Shown in pieces: positions 36,590-45,420 of a DNA stretch of 64,000 nt. Both the position numbers and the translations under genes were made by a program. The DNA comes from Nonomuraea sediminis. Lineage in GTDB: Bacteria; Actinomycetota; Actinomycetes; Streptosporangiales; Streptosporangiaceae. The notes under the pieces are model-generated. The model made no database searches. It was not told the origin of the DNA and was given only the letters and a program-made list of their open reading frames with translations. How positions within the stretch are numbered: the stretch's first letter is position 1; each line of letters opens with the position of its first letter. The stretch covers positions 1,054,001 through 1,118,000 of the forward strand of contig NZ_JAHDTI010000001.1 of assembly GCF_018531495.1 (NCBI RefSeq). Reading direction: 5' to 3'.

Positions 36590-37494
36590 TTCGATCCCCT
36601 CCACAGCGTCAGCCCCGACACGGCCAGCGTGACGGCGAACAGGGCGTAGGCGACGGCCGCGCCGTACCCGGAATGGAAGAGCTGGAAGGCCTGCCGGTAC
36701 AGGTAGAACACGATGACCGTGGTGGAGTCGAGCGGCTGGCCCTTGGTCGTGGTGTAGACGAGGTCGAACAGCTGCAGCGCGGTGACGACCTGCCAGATGG
36801 TCAGGAAGACCGTGGCGGGCCGCAGCTGGGGCAGCACGACGTGGCGCAGCACGTGCCTGCCGGTGCCGCCGTCGACCCTGGCGGCCTCGACCAGCTCGCG
36901 CGGGATGTCCTGGAGCGCGGCCAGGTAGACCACGGCGGGCATGCCGACCCCGCCCCACAGCGAGATGACGACCAGCGTGATCATCGCCTGGTCCGGGTCC
37001 TGCAGGAACCCCATGCCGGGCAGCCCGATCGCCTTGAGCCCGGCGTTGACGATGCCGAAGTCGGGGTCGAAGACGAAGTTGGCCAGGATGCCGGTGGCCG
37101 CGGCGGAGACCACGTAGGGCACGAAGATGCAGGTCCGGTAGAACCCGATGAGGCGGATCCGCAGGTTGAGCGCCAACGCCAGCGCCAGGCCGAGTATCAC
37201 CGAGCCGGGCACGAACAGCACCGTGTACACCAGCGTGTGCAGGGTGGCCTTGCCCAGTTCGGCGTCGCCGAACATGTCCCGGTAGTTCTGCAGGCCGACG
37301 TACTCGCCGCCGGTGATGAGGTCCCCGTCCCGCAGCGACAGCAGCAGCGCCCACACCGCGGGGAACAGCCCCAGCCCCACGATCACCAGGGAGGCAGGCA
37401 GCACGAACCCCCACCCGGTCAGCTCGGGGACCCACCGCCGCCTGCGGATCCCCCTGACGCCGGAGCCGACCGTGACCCGCGCCAGGGCGGTCAT
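36586..37494 (-). CDS. Sugar ABC transporter permease, MalF type (CUT1)
   Basis: A 302-residue permease with helix 1 at about residues 28-50 (GWGFVLPASLVIVGLGLFPA), the periplasmic loop GLQNYRDMFGD and the EAA loop IPRELVEAARVDGGTGRHVLRHVVLPQLRPAT. It is the partner of the MalG-type protein. Coupled by ATGA to the binding-protein gene and by GTGA to malG. Confidence 0.93.
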   Translation of the reverse strand: MTALARVTVGSGVRGIRRRRWVPELTGWGFVLPASLVIVGLGLFPAVWALLLSLRDGDLITGGEYVGLQNYRDMFGDAELGKATLHTLVYTVLFVPGSVILGLALALALNLRIRLIGFYRTCIFVPYVVSAAATGILANFVFDPDFGIVNAGLKAIGLPGMGFLQDPDQAMITLVVISLWGGVGMPAVVYLAALQDIPRELVEAARVDGGTGRHVLRHVVLPQLRPATVFLTIWQVVTALQLFDLVYTTTKGQPLDSTTVIVFYLYRQAFQLFHSGYGAAVAYALFAVTLAVSGLTLWRGSK

Positions 37495-38753
37495 CGCGCC
37501 CGCCCCAGGACCGTGTCGGCGTCGGCGGCGGCCTTCGTCAGCGCCTGCGCGGCGGGCGTGCTGCCCTGCAGCGCCTCGGCGATGGCGTTGCCCACCTTCT
37601 CGGAGAACTCCGGGTAGGAGGGCAGCTGCGGCCGGGCCTGTTTGGCGTTGTCGAGGTTCGCGGTGAAGACGTCCACGGACGGGAACTTCTTGGTGAAGGC
37701 CTGGTAGGCGGGCAGCGCCAGCGTGGCCTTGCGCAGCGGCAGGTTGCCCAGCTCGAGCGTCCACCTGGCGTCCTGCTCCGGCCTGGTGAGCCAGGTCAGG
37801 AAGTCGGCCGCGGCCTTGGCCCGCCGGGAGCCGTTGTTGAACACGACCCAGTTGTCGGGGCCCGCGATCGTCTCGTGGTTGCCGTTGTAGCCGGGCAGCA
37901 CCTGCACGCCGTAGTCGACCTTGTGGTCGATGATGTCGAGCAGGGCCCACGGCCCGGCGATGACCATGGCCACCTTGCCGCTCTGGAACAGCGGCAGGAA
38001 CTTCTCGCCGTTCTGGTCGAGGTAGACCGACTTGTCCTGGTGGGCCATCTGGGCCCACAGGTCGAGCGCCTGGGCGGTCTGCGGGGTGTTGAACGCCGAC
38101 TTCTTGCCGTCGGGGGTGACGATGGCGCCGCCCTGTTGCCACAGCATGGGCCAGAAGCGCCACACCGTGTCCTCCGAGCCGGTCACCGGGTAGGCCGTGC
38201 CGTACACGCCGCCGCGGGTCAGTGTGCGGGCGGCGGCGCGGAAGTCGTCCCAGGTCCAGTTCTGGTCCGGGTACTTCACGCCGGCGGCGTCGAAGAGCTT
38301 CTTGTTGTAGATGACGGCGAGGTTGTCGACGACGGCGGGCACGCCGACGACCTTGCCGCCCACTTCCGAGACCGCCCGCTCGGACGGCCAGAAGTCGTCC
38401 CAGCCGAACGAGGGCGCCTTCACCGTGGAGGTGAGGTCGTAGACCTGCGGGTTCTTGGCCAGGTGCGGCATCCAGGTGCCGTACATGTAGGCGATGTCGG
38501 GCGCCTTGCCGCCGGCCAGGGCGGCCTGCACCTTCTGCAGCATGTCGTCCACGTTCGTGGTGCCGACCGCGGGCACGACCTTCACCCCTGGATGGGTCTT
38601 GTTGTAGTCGGCCGCCAGCTGCTCGACGACCTTGGCCTGGGATTCGACCTGGCCGTGCCACCAGGTCAACTCCACCGGGCCGTCCGCCTTCTCGGCGGAG
38701 CCGCACCCGGCCAGCAGGACGGACACCAGTATCAGCGCGGACAATCGTTTCAT
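37491..38753 (-). CDS. Sugar ABC transporter substrate-binding lipoprotein (family 1, CUT1)
   Basis: A 420-residue precursor with lipoprotein signal ILVSVLLAGC (Cys17). The mature protein begins the SBP_bac_1 fold with ELTWWHGQVESQAKVVEQL and contains PDIAYMYGTWMP, VIYNKKLFDAAGV and VAMVIAGPWALLD, typical of oligosaccharide binders. Together with the GH4, PfkB and GH114 genes it should bind galactosides or galactosamine oligomers, by inference. ATGA overlaps on both sides. Confidence 0.92.
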   Translation of the reverse strand: MKRLSALILVSVLLAGCGSAEKADGPVELTWWHGQVESQAKVVEQLAADYNKTHPGVKVVPAVGTTNVDDMLQKVQAALAGGKAPDIAYMYGTWMPHLAKNPQVYDLTSTVKAPSFGWDDFWPSERAVSEVGGKVVGVPAVVDNLAVIYNKKLFDAAGVKYPDQNWTWDDFRAAARTLTRGGVYGTAYPVTGSEDTVWRFWPMLWQQGGAIVTPDGKKSAFNTPQTAQALDLWAQMAHQDKSVYLDQNGEKFLPLFQSGKVAMVIAGPWALLDIIDHKVDYGVQVLPGYNGNHETIAGPDNWVVFNNGSRRAKAAADFLTWLTRPEQDARWTLELGNLPLRKATLALPAYQAFTKKFPSVDVFTANLDNAKQARPQLPSYPEFSEKVGNAIAEALQGSTPAAQALTKAAADADTVLGRAR

Positions 38754-40033
38754 CGGACACCTCGCAACGGCTCGGGCAGCAGGTCGCCGTGCGCGGCCGT
38801 CAGTTCCTCGCACAGCTGCCAGATCTGCTCCACGGTGAGGGTGGCGGCGGCGTTCGGGTCGGCCATCACGGCGTGCCGCACGTGCTCGGGCCTTCCCTCG
38901 AGCGCCGCCCTGACGGTCAGCTCGTTGACGTTGACGTAGGCGCGGTTGAGCGCGGCGCACTGGGCGGGCAGGTCGCCGACGGCGACCGGCCGCACGCCGA
39001 GCGCGTCGGCCACGCACGGCACCTCGACCACGCAGCCCTCCGGCAGGTTGCCGATCAGGCCGCGGTTGACGACGTTGCCGTAGACGACCCGGCGCGTGCC
39101 GGTGGCGAGGCTGTGGATGATCTGCGGGGCGTACTCCATCGTGCCCTCCACCGGGATCGGCCTGCCGGCCCGCAGCGCGTCCCTGGTCGCCTGGTAGCGG
39201 CGCACGTTGTCCTCGCTGATCTCCAGGTAGGCGCCGACGGGGATGCGCAGCCGCTCGATCTCGGCCGGGTCGTGCAGGTACCACGGCACGTACTCGGCGG
39301 AGTGCTCGCTGGTCTCCGTCGGGTAGTAGCCCAGCCGCCGGTACATGTCGACCCGCACCCGCCGCAGCAGCCCCGGGTCGCGTTCGACGGCCTCGTCCAG
39401 GCGCGGGTAGAGGTCCTCGCCGCCGGCCTGCAGGCGCAGCATCCACGACTGGTGGTTGACGCCCGCCGCCAGGTAGGACACCTCGTCGTACGGCACGCCG
39501 ACCAGCTCGGCCAGGTCGTGCGCCGTCCAGTAGATGGAGTGGCACAGCCCGACGACGTTGCGGACCGGGGTGGCCGCGTTGAGGTACCAGACGTTCATGG
39601 CCATCGGGTTGGTGTAGTTGAGCAGCCAGGCGTCGGGGCACACGTCCGCGATGTCGCGCCCGATGGCGTCCAGGACGGGGAAGGTGCGCAGCGCGCGGAA
39701 GATCCCGCCGACGCCGATCGTGTCGCCGATGGTCTGCCGCAGGCCGTGGCGGGCGGGGATCGCGAAGTCGACGCGGGTGGCGTCGATCATGCCGACCTGG
39801 ATCATGTTGATCACGAAGTCGGCGCCCTCGAGCGACCTGCGCCGGTCGAGGTGTGCCTCGATCTTCACGTCCCGCCCTTGGGCGATCTGTCTCGCGGCGC
39901 CCCGCGCGGTCTCCAGCCGCTCGGGGTGGATGTCGTGCAGGGAGACCTCCAGCTCGTCGAGCATCCCGACCAGGTCGGCCAGCAGGCCCTGGGTGAACTC
40001 GACGCTGCCCGCGCCCAGGAAGGTGACCTTCAC
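38750..40033 (-). CDS. Glycoside hydrolase family 4 (MelA-like alpha-galactosidase group)
   Basis: A 427-residue NAD- and metal-dependent glycosidase. The Rossmann motif is FLGAGSVEFTQGL, NYTNPMAMNVW binds substrate, and the metal ligands are Cys and His in GLCHS and GVNHQSW. The sequence type resembles bacterial MelA (alpha-galactosidase) more than 6-phospho-glucosidases. GH4 works by C3 oxidation and elimination, so the anomeric preference cannot be decided by eye. GTG 40033 has GGGAGGAG 4-6 nt upstream; GTGA overlap with the kinase gene. Confidence 0.9.
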   Translation of the reverse strand: MKVTFLGAGSVEFTQGLLADLVGMLDELEVSLHDIHPERLETARGAARQIAQGRDVKIEAHLDRRRSLEGADFVINMIQVGMIDATRVDFAIPARHGLRQTIGDTIGVGGIFRALRTFPVLDAIGRDIADVCPDAWLLNYTNPMAMNVWYLNAATPVRNVVGLCHSIYWTAHDLAELVGVPYDEVSYLAAGVNHQSWMLRLQAGGEDLYPRLDEAVERDPGLLRRVRVDMYRRLGYYPTETSEHSAEYVPWYLHDPAEIERLRIPVGAYLEISEDNVRRYQATRDALRAGRPIPVEGTMEYAPQIIHSLATGTRRVVYGNVVNRGLIGNLPEGCVVEVPCVADALGVRPVAVGDLPAQCAALNRAYVNVNELTVRAALEGRPEHVRHAVMADPNAAATLTVEQIWQLCEELTAAHGDLLPEPLRGVR

Positions 40034-40929
40034 AGCTCCTCCCAGGCGGGCTGGGCGGCCGTGCCGCCGGCCGCGCGGGTGGACAGGCCGCCGCAGCGCA
40101 CCGCCACCCGCAGGCACTCGGCCAGGGGCAGCCCGCGCAGCCGCGCCGCGACGAACCCGGCGTTGAAGCTGTCGCCGGCCCCCACGGCGTCGACGGCCTG
40201 CACCGGGATCGGGCCCTGCCGGACGACGTCCCCGCCGTCCCAGGCCAGGGCTCCGCGCTCGCCGTCCTTGACGACGACGAGCGTGCCCGTCTTGCCGAGC
40301 AGCGCGGCCGCCTCCTCGAGGGAGCCGCCGGTCCGCGACAGCGCCCGCGCTTCGGCCGCGTTGGGCAGGAAGACGTCGGTGACGCGCAGCACCTCGGTCA
40401 GGTCGGGCCACTGCCCCGCCGGGTCGTCGTTGGTGTCCAGCGAGGTCGTCGCCCCCGCCCGCTTTACGTCGGCGAACAGCTCCGGCAGCCCGGCCGCCAG
40501 CCGCGGCTGCAGGAAGTACGACGACACGTGCACGTGCCGCGCCAGCCCGCGCGGCACGTCGCCGGCGCCCAGGTACGGCAGGCAGCCGGGAGCCGTGAGG
40601 ATGGCCCGGTCGGGCCCGTCGGCCAGCACGACGGTCATCGCCGTGGGCTCGGGCCCGATCGTGCAGCGGGAGACGTCCACGCCGCGCGAGATCAGCTCCT
40701 CCAGCACGAACCGCCCGGCGGCGTCGTCGCCCACCAGCCCGGCGAAGGCGGTGCGCAGGCCGAGGCGGGCGGCGCCGCACGCGGTGATCGCCCCGGAGCC
40801 GCCCAGCACCAGGGCCCCGGAGGAGACGAGGTGTTCCCGCTGGCCGTACGCCAACCCCCTGGGCGCCCCCGAGAGCACCACGTCGGGGTTGGCGTCGCCG
40901 ACGACCAGCAGGTCGAACTCAGACCCCAC
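40030..40929 (-). CDS. PfkB-family carbohydrate kinase
   Basis: A 299-residue ribokinase-like sugar kinase. The N-terminal PfkB signature region is GGSGAITACGAARLGLRTAFAG and the catalytic base is the Asp of VDAVGAGDSFNAGF. Ribokinase, tagatose-6-phosphate kinase and N-acetylgalactosamine kinase-like members occur. Its place after GH114 and before GH4 suggests phosphorylation of the released sugar. GTG 40929 overlaps the end of the GH114 gene by 11 bases and has a weak ribosome-binding site, consistent with coupling. Confidence 0.9.
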   Translation of the reverse strand: MGSEFDLLVVGDANPDVVLSGAPRGLAYGQREHLVSSGALVLGGSGAITACGAARLGLRTAFAGLVGDDAAGRFVLEELISRGVDVSRCTIGPEPTAMTVVLADGPDRAILTAPGCLPYLGAGDVPRGLARHVHVSSYFLQPRLAAGLPELFADVKRAGATTSLDTNDDPAGQWPDLTEVLRVTDVFLPNAAEARALSRTGGSLEEAAALLGKTGTLVVVKDGERGALAWDGGDVVRQGPIPVQAVDAVGAGDSFNAGFVAARLRGLPLAECLRVAVRCGGLSTRAAGGTAAQPAWEEL

Positions 40930-41779
40930 GGCAGGGGACGCGGTAGGCGTCGAGCTCGAGCTTCTTCTTCAGCGAGTTGAAGCTCTGCGCGTTGGACTTG
41001 GCGCAGAACTTCGAGGTGGCCAGGCTGTACTCGACCTGGAACACGGCCTTGCCCGCGCTGACGAACTGGTCGTAGCCGTAGTCGCCGTTCTGCGCGGTGG
41101 TGCACTCCTTGTACTGCCAGCACTGCTCGTTGAGCGCGAAGTCGTAGTAGGGCAGCAGCTGGGGGATCTGCTGCGGGTCGTTCTTCAGCGCGATCGACAT
41201 GCCCCGCCGGTGTGCCTCGTTGGCGAGCCAGGCGTTGTAGGCGAGCTGGTCGGCGGCCTTGAGCGGGAAGCCGGTGTCGTTGGTGTAGCCGTCGACGTTG
41301 TCCGGCTCGACCGCGTCGAATCCGGCCGCCTTGCACATGTCCAGGCGGGCCTTCATGATGTCGCCGAGCTTGCCGGTGTACTGCCTGATGTCCAGCCACT
41401 TCTCACCCGGCCAGCCGTCCAGGGGCTTGCCGAGCACGCTCGAGGGGAACTGGCCGGCGTCGGGCCGCCAGTCCTCGAACGAGCCGGCGCTGATGTAGCA
41501 GACGACCTTGCGGCCGGGCTTGTCGGCCTTGAGCGCCTTGACGATCGCGCCGTCCTTGGCGGCGAAGCCGTCGATGTCGTACATCTGCACGTCGGGGAAC
41601 GGCTTGCCGGGCAGCGACGACAGCTGCCACTGCCAGCTGGTGTTCAGCGCCGGCTTCCAGCAGCCGTCACAGGCGGCGGGGGCGGGCAGGGCGCGGGCCT
41701 GGGCAGGGGTGGAGACGAGAGCAGTGGAGACGAGAGCGGTGGCGGCGAGAACGGTCGCCGCGAGTACCGGGGGACGCAT
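40919..41779 (-). CDS. Secreted GH114 endo-alpha-1,4-polygalactosaminidase
   Basis: A 286-residue precursor with a signal peptide (ATVLAATALVSTALVSTPAQARA, cleavage near residue 30) that itself contains a short internal duplication. The GH114 barrel follows: YDIDGFAAKDGAIVKALKA, VVCYISAGSFEDWRPD, GFDAVEPDNVDGYTNDTGFPL (conserved acidic residues), GMSIALKND and NEQCWQYKEC. Family members cut alpha-1,4-linked galactosamine polymers such as fungal galactosaminogalactan. GAGGAG is 5 nt before the ATG. It opens an eight-gene operon that ends with the ThDP enzyme. Confidence 0.9.
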   Translation of the reverse strand: MRPPVLAATVLAATALVSTALVSTPAQARALPAPAACDGCWKPALNTSWQWQLSSLPGKPFPDVQMYDIDGFAAKDGAIVKALKADKPGRKVVCYISAGSFEDWRPDAGQFPSSVLGKPLDGWPGEKWLDIRQYTGKLGDIMKARLDMCKAAGFDAVEPDNVDGYTNDTGFPLKAADQLAYNAWLANEAHRRGMSIALKNDPQQIPQLLPYYDFALNEQCWQYKECTTAQNGDYGYDQFVSAGKAVFQVEYSLATSKFCAKSNAQSFNSLKKKLELDAYRVPCRGV

Positions 41780-41931
41780 GGTCACTCCTCGCGAACAGGG
41801 TTCGGGATTTGTGGCGACATGCGCGCTGTTCCGCACTCTCCTGTGATGCGTCCTCGCCACGGACGCCGGAGTGGCGTGGCCCATACCCGTAGGACTCGCG
41901 CCAGCACGCGGTCTGCGTGCCTCCTCTCTTC

Positions 41932-41989
41932 TTGCGGCATAGGATTGCGCGTTCCTGTGCGAAATTCAAGAGTTTCGCGCACGGACCTC
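41932..41989 (-). promoter_or_regulatory. Candidate promoter/operator of the GH114 operon
   Basis: On the minus strand TTGAAT (41964-41969) is 19 nt from TCCTAT (41939-41944), giving a start near 41932. An inverted repeat GCGAAA...TTTCGC (41959-41964 and 41973-41978) with an 8-nt spacer covers the -35. This is a likely repressor site, but no cognate regulator lies next to it. The 150-nt leader up to 41779 shows no other feature. Confidence 0.4.
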
Positions 41990-42550
41990 TCAGGATCTTG
42001 TCCAGTCGGCGCAACCCATGGTCTGGAAGCCCTTGTCCGTCGGCAGGATCGTCACCGTGGCGGGCCCCTTGGGCATGTCGGCCGCGATGACGTCGGCCGG
42101 GTTCGGCGAGGTGCTCCTGAGCCTGGCCCAGAAGCACGCCGGCTGGCCCGGCGCGGGTCCCGCGGTGCGGTAGGTGCCCGGCTGGATGTCCCTGCCCACG
42201 ACGAGCGTGCGTCCGGCCGACAGGGACAGCCCCGTCGCGGGAGGCGTCCCGGCCCCGGTCGGCACGGTCCCCGTCGGCACGGTCTGGGTGGGGGGCGTGA
42301 TGAGGCCCGGCGGTGAGGTCCCGGAGAGCGGCGGAGTGGTGGCGGGAGTGGAGGCCTGCGGCGGCGCGGTGCCCTCCACGGTCACGGTGACCGTGGGGGC
42401 ATGGGTGGGGGCGGTGGGTCCCTGGTCGAGTCCCATGCCGATGAACAGCCCGAAGAGCAGGCCGACGATCCCGGCCAGCCCGGACGCGAGCAGGATCAGC
42501 GTCGGACTGCTCGTCGCCCGGGGGAACTCCGGCGGTGGTGGCCCGTACAT
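41990..42550 (-). CDS. Single-pass membrane protein with Pro/Thr-rich stalk, function unknown
   Basis: A 186-residue protein: a short cytoplasmic N-terminus with PPPPEFP, one membrane helix (about 18-41, LILLASGLAGIVGLLFGLFIG), a Thr/Pro-rich stalk of about 60 residues and a small C-terminal domain (LVVGRDIQPGTYRTAG...CFWARL...MGCADW) with two cysteines likely to form a disulfide. The QPGTYRT pattern recurs in actinomycete surface proteins of unknown role. ATG 42550 is used; the GTG one codon upstream is equally possible. It lies upstream of the GH114 operon on the same strand but behind a separate promoter. Confidence 0.78.
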   Translation of the reverse strand: MYGPPPPEFPRATSSPTLILLASGLAGIVGLLFGLFIGMGLDQGPTAPTHAPTVTVTVEGTAPPQASTPATTPPLSGTSPPGLITPPTQTVPTGTVPTGAGTPPATGLSLSAGRTLVVGRDIQPGTYRTAGPAPGQPACFWARLRSTSPNPADVIAADMPKGPATVTILPTDKGFQTMGCADWTRS

Positions 42551-42575
42551 CACGGGCTCAAGGGTGCCACCCGTG

Positions 42576-43004
42576 TCAACGGTGCAGGTAGTCCACCAGG
42601 GACGCCTTCTCCGTCTCCAGTTCCTCGATCGCGCTCTTGACCACGTCGCCGATGCTCACGATGCCGACCAGCCGGCCGTCCTCCACCACGGGCATGTGCC
42701 GGAACCGGTGGGTGGTCATGGTCCGGCGCAGTTCCTCCACGTTGTCGTGCGGTCCGACGGTGCGGACCTCCGAGGTCATGATCGTGGAGACCGGCTGGTC
42801 CAGGATGCCGGCGCCCCTGTCGTGCAGGCGGCGCACGACGTCGCGCTCCGACACGATGCCGGTGATCGTCGCTCCGTCGACGGACACGACCACGGCTCCG
42901 ATGTTGTGCTCTGCGAGCTTGGCCAGCAGTTCCCTGACGGTGGAATCCGGGGTCACAGTCGTGACGGCGTTACCCTTGTTGCGCAGGATCGTCCCGATGA
43001 GCAT
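42576..43004 (-). CDS. CBS-domain pair protein
   Basis: A 142-residue protein made only of two CBS motifs (about residues 5-60 and 72-130): ITGIVSERDVVRRLHD and LVGIVSIGDVVKSAIEELE. CBS pairs bind adenosine nucleotides and usually sense energy state or redox for a partner. No catalytic domain is attached. ATG 43004 is preferred because GAGGTG lies 6 nt upstream; two in-frame GTG codons precede it. Confidence 0.9.
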   Translation of the reverse strand: MLIGTILRNKGNAVTTVTPDSTVRELLAKLAEHNIGAVVVSVDGATITGIVSERDVVRRLHDRGAGILDQPVSTIMTSEVRTVGPHDNVEELRRTMTTHRFRHMPVVEDGRLVGIVSIGDVVKSAIEELETEKASLVDYLHR

Positions 43005-43200
43005 GTGCACCACCTCGGCTCTCAGTTAGCTAGGGACATTCCCCCGAGCGAGCCCCGGTTAAGCGCCCTTCTCTCCTACTCTTCAGGCAAGCAAGGCCGT
43101 AGGGACGCCGTCAAGGACTGTCGTAGGCTGCATGCCGGACACCATCCCTTTAATATGTGAAATACCACCCACTCACCCTGTCCGCGCGAGGGATCCCGAC

Positions 43201-44544
43201 ATGAGCGAGCAGCTGAACACCGGAAGCCACGACCTGCCCATCACCGAGGAGCTGGCCGCGTTCATGCGGACAGGCTGGGCCGACACCCGGCGCACCGACC
43301 TGTCGCCGCTGCCGATCGCGCCGTGGGCGGCCAAGCGCCGGGCGGCGCTGGCCTCGCGCTTCCCCGGCGAGCGGCTGGTGATCCCGGCGGGCGGGCTCAA
43401 GGTCCGCAGCAACGACAGCGACTACCGCTTCCGCCCGCACAGCGCCTACTCCTATCTGACCGGGGCGGGCGAGCCCGGCGACGTGCTGGTGATCGAGCCG
43501 TCGGGCGAGGCCGTGCTGTACCTGCGGCCGCGCTCGCCGCGCGAGGAGGGGCAGGAGTTCTACCGCGACCGCCGCTTCGGCGAGTTCTGGGTGGGGCGCA
43601 GGCCGGACCTGGCCGAGGCGGCACAGCTGTACGGGCTGGAGTGCGCGCACATCGACGAGCTCGACCCGCGCGGCAGGTCGCTGGACGACCCCGAGGTGGA
43701 GTCGTTCCTGTCGGAGATGCGCCTGGTCAAGGACGAGTGGGAGCTCGGCGAGCTGCAGGGGGCGGTGGACGCCACGGTCCGCGGGTTCGAGGACGTGACG
43801 CGCGCGATCCCTCAGGCGCTGGGGCACCGGCGCGGCGAGCGCTACCTGGAGGGCGTGTTCGGGCTGCGCTCGCGGCTCGAGGGCGACGCGGTCGGCTACG
43901 ACAGCATCGTGGCCTCCGGCGCGCACGCCTGCGTGCTGCACTGGATCCGCAACGACGGACGGCTGAACAGGGACGAGCTGCTGCTGCTCGACGCGGGGGT
44001 GGAGGCCGAGACGCTCTACACGGCCGACGTCACCAGGACGCTGCCGCTGTCGGGCCGCTTCTCGCCCGTGCAGCGGCAGGTCTACGAGCTGGTGTACGAG
44101 GCGCAGGAGGCGGCCATCGCCACGCTGCGGCCCGGCGTCCGCTTCCGCGAGTTCCACCAGGCGGCGATGCGGGTGATCACGGCGGGGCTGGTCGAGTGGG
44201 GGCTGCTGAAGGGGTCGATCGACTCGCTCATGGAGTCGGGCCTGTACCGGCGCTACACGGTCTGCTCCAGCGGCCACATGCTGGGCATGGACGTGCACGA
44301 CTGCGCCAAGGCGCGCGCCTCGCAGTACCTGGACGGCGTGCTGGAGGAGGGCCAGGTGCTGACCGTCGAGCCGGGCCTGTACCTGCAGTCCGACGACCTG
44401 ACGCTGCCGGAGGAGTTCCGCGGCATCGGCGTGCGCATCGAGGATGACCTGGTCATCACGGCCGACGGCGCCAGGATGATGTCGGCGGGCCTGCCCCGCC
44501 ACCCGGACGAGGTCGAGTCCTGGATGGCGGGACTGCTCGGCTAG
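43201..44544 (+). CDS. pepP: Aminopeptidase P family (Xaa-Pro aminopeptidase), M24B
   Basis: A 447-residue metallopeptidase with an N-terminal AMP_N domain (PWAAKRRAALASRFPGERLVI, SDYRFRPHSAYSYLTG) and a C-terminal pita-bread domain. Metal ligands are visible in LLLLDAGVE, YTADVTRTLP, SSGHMLGMDVHD, LTVEPGLY and GIGVRIEDD. It removes N-terminal residues before proline in the cytoplasm. The ATG at 43201 has GAGGG 8 nt upstream; a longer frame from 43132 is unsupported. It converges on the PhyH-like gene, the two stop codons sharing the palindrome CTAG. Confidence 0.93.
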   Translation: MSEQLNTGSHDLPITEELAAFMRTGWADTRRTDLSPLPIAPWAAKRRAALASRFPGERLVIPAGGLKVRSNDSDYRFRPHSAYSYLTGAGEPGDVLVIEPSGEAVLYLRPRSPREEGQEFYRDRRFGEFWVGRRPDLAEAAQLYGLECAHIDELDPRGRSLDDPEVESFLSEMRLVKDEWELGELQGAVDATVRGFEDVTRAIPQALGHRRGERYLEGVFGLRSRLEGDAVGYDSIVASGAHACVLHWIRNDGRLNRDELLLLDAGVEAETLYTADVTRTLPLSGRFSPVQRQVYELVYEAQEAAIATLRPGVRFREFHQAAMRVITAGLVEWGLLKGSIDSLMESGLYRRYTVCSSGHMLGMDVHDCAKARASQYLDGVLEEGQVLTVEPGLYLQSDDLTLPEEFRGIGVRIEDDLVITADGARMMSAGLPRHPDEVESWMAGLLG

Positions 44545-45365
44545 CGGTCGCCGGGTTCGGCGGGGACCGGGTCGCCGACGCGGACTGGCGCGACCGGGCG
44601 CAGGACGCGGCGGCGGCGCTCCGGGAGGGAGTCCAGCCACGCCTCGTCGTAGACGTAGCCGTAGCGGCTGGCCGCCCAGATGGGGCCGTAGCGGTAGATG
44701 AGCACGCGGCGCTCGCCCGGGTTGGTCCTGGTCGAGCCGCCGTGCATCAGCCCGTCCACGAACAGCAGCGCGTCCCCGGCGTTCAGGTGGACGGGCACGG
44801 CGCCGGGGAGGTCGTCCATGCGGTCTCCCCGCGCGTAGTCGCCCGCCAGCGGGTGCGGGAGGTTCGACTTGTGCGAGCCGGGGACCACCATGGTCGCGCC
44901 GTCCCCCGCGCCGATCGCGGTCAGCGCGAGGATCACGTTGACCTGCCCGCAGCGGAACGCGCCGTGCGAGAGGCCGTAGCGCCCGCGCAGCGCGGTGCGG
45001 TAGCCGCCGGAGTGCACCGGGTGGTGCCCGCCCGACTCCCTGATGGAGGCGATGCTCTCGTCGATGAACACGCCGGGCAGGTAGCTGTCCTCCTCCCCGG
45101 CGAAGTGCCTGACCAGCGGGAACCAGCTCGGGTGGTCGATCAGCTCGGCGAACGGCTCGCCCGCGGCCACGGCTTGGTGCAGCTCGTAGCCGGTGTCGCC
45201 GGTGTAGTCCTTGCGCTGCGCTCCCCGGTACCACTGGCCGCGCGCCAGGTCGCGGGGGAAGGCGTCGAATTCGGCGTTGAGCCGGGCCAGCAGGTCCCGG
45301 CCGACGGCCTGCCGCAGGATCAGGTAGCCGTTGAGGTCGAACATGAAGTCGTCGAGATCGCTCAT
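44541..45365 (-). CDS. Phytanoyl-CoA dioxygenase (PhyH)-like protein with atypical metal site
   Basis: A 274-residue cupin-fold protein of the Fe(II)/2-oxoglutarate PhyH superfamily. The distal histidine H208 is in DGLMHGGSTRTNPGERR, which also supplies the 2-oxoglutarate-binding arginine. At the proximal site the usual HxD is read as HGA (residues 134-136, in LSHGAFRCGQVN). GDGATMVVPGSHKS is family-typical. Without the Asp it may be a halogenase-like enzyme, bind metal differently or be inactive. Divergent from an AraC regulator that probably controls it. Confidence 0.82.
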   Translation of the reverse strand: MSDLDDFMFDLNGYLILRQAVGRDLLARLNAEFDAFPRDLARGQWYRGAQRKDYTGDTGYELHQAVAAGEPFAELIDHPSWFPLVRHFAGEEDSYLPGVFIDESIASIRESGGHHPVHSGGYRTALRGRYGLSHGAFRCGQVNVILALTAIGAGDGATMVVPGSHKSNLPHPLAGDYARGDRMDDLPGAVPVHLNAGDALLFVDGLMHGGSTRTNPGERRVLIYRYGPIWAASRYGYVYDEAWLDSLPERRRRVLRPVAPVRVGDPVPAEPGDR

Positions 45366-45420
45366 GCCCACGAGTCTCACGGCGCTCCCCCTGCCCCGGC
45401 ATCCCGCGCGAGGGGCCGCC

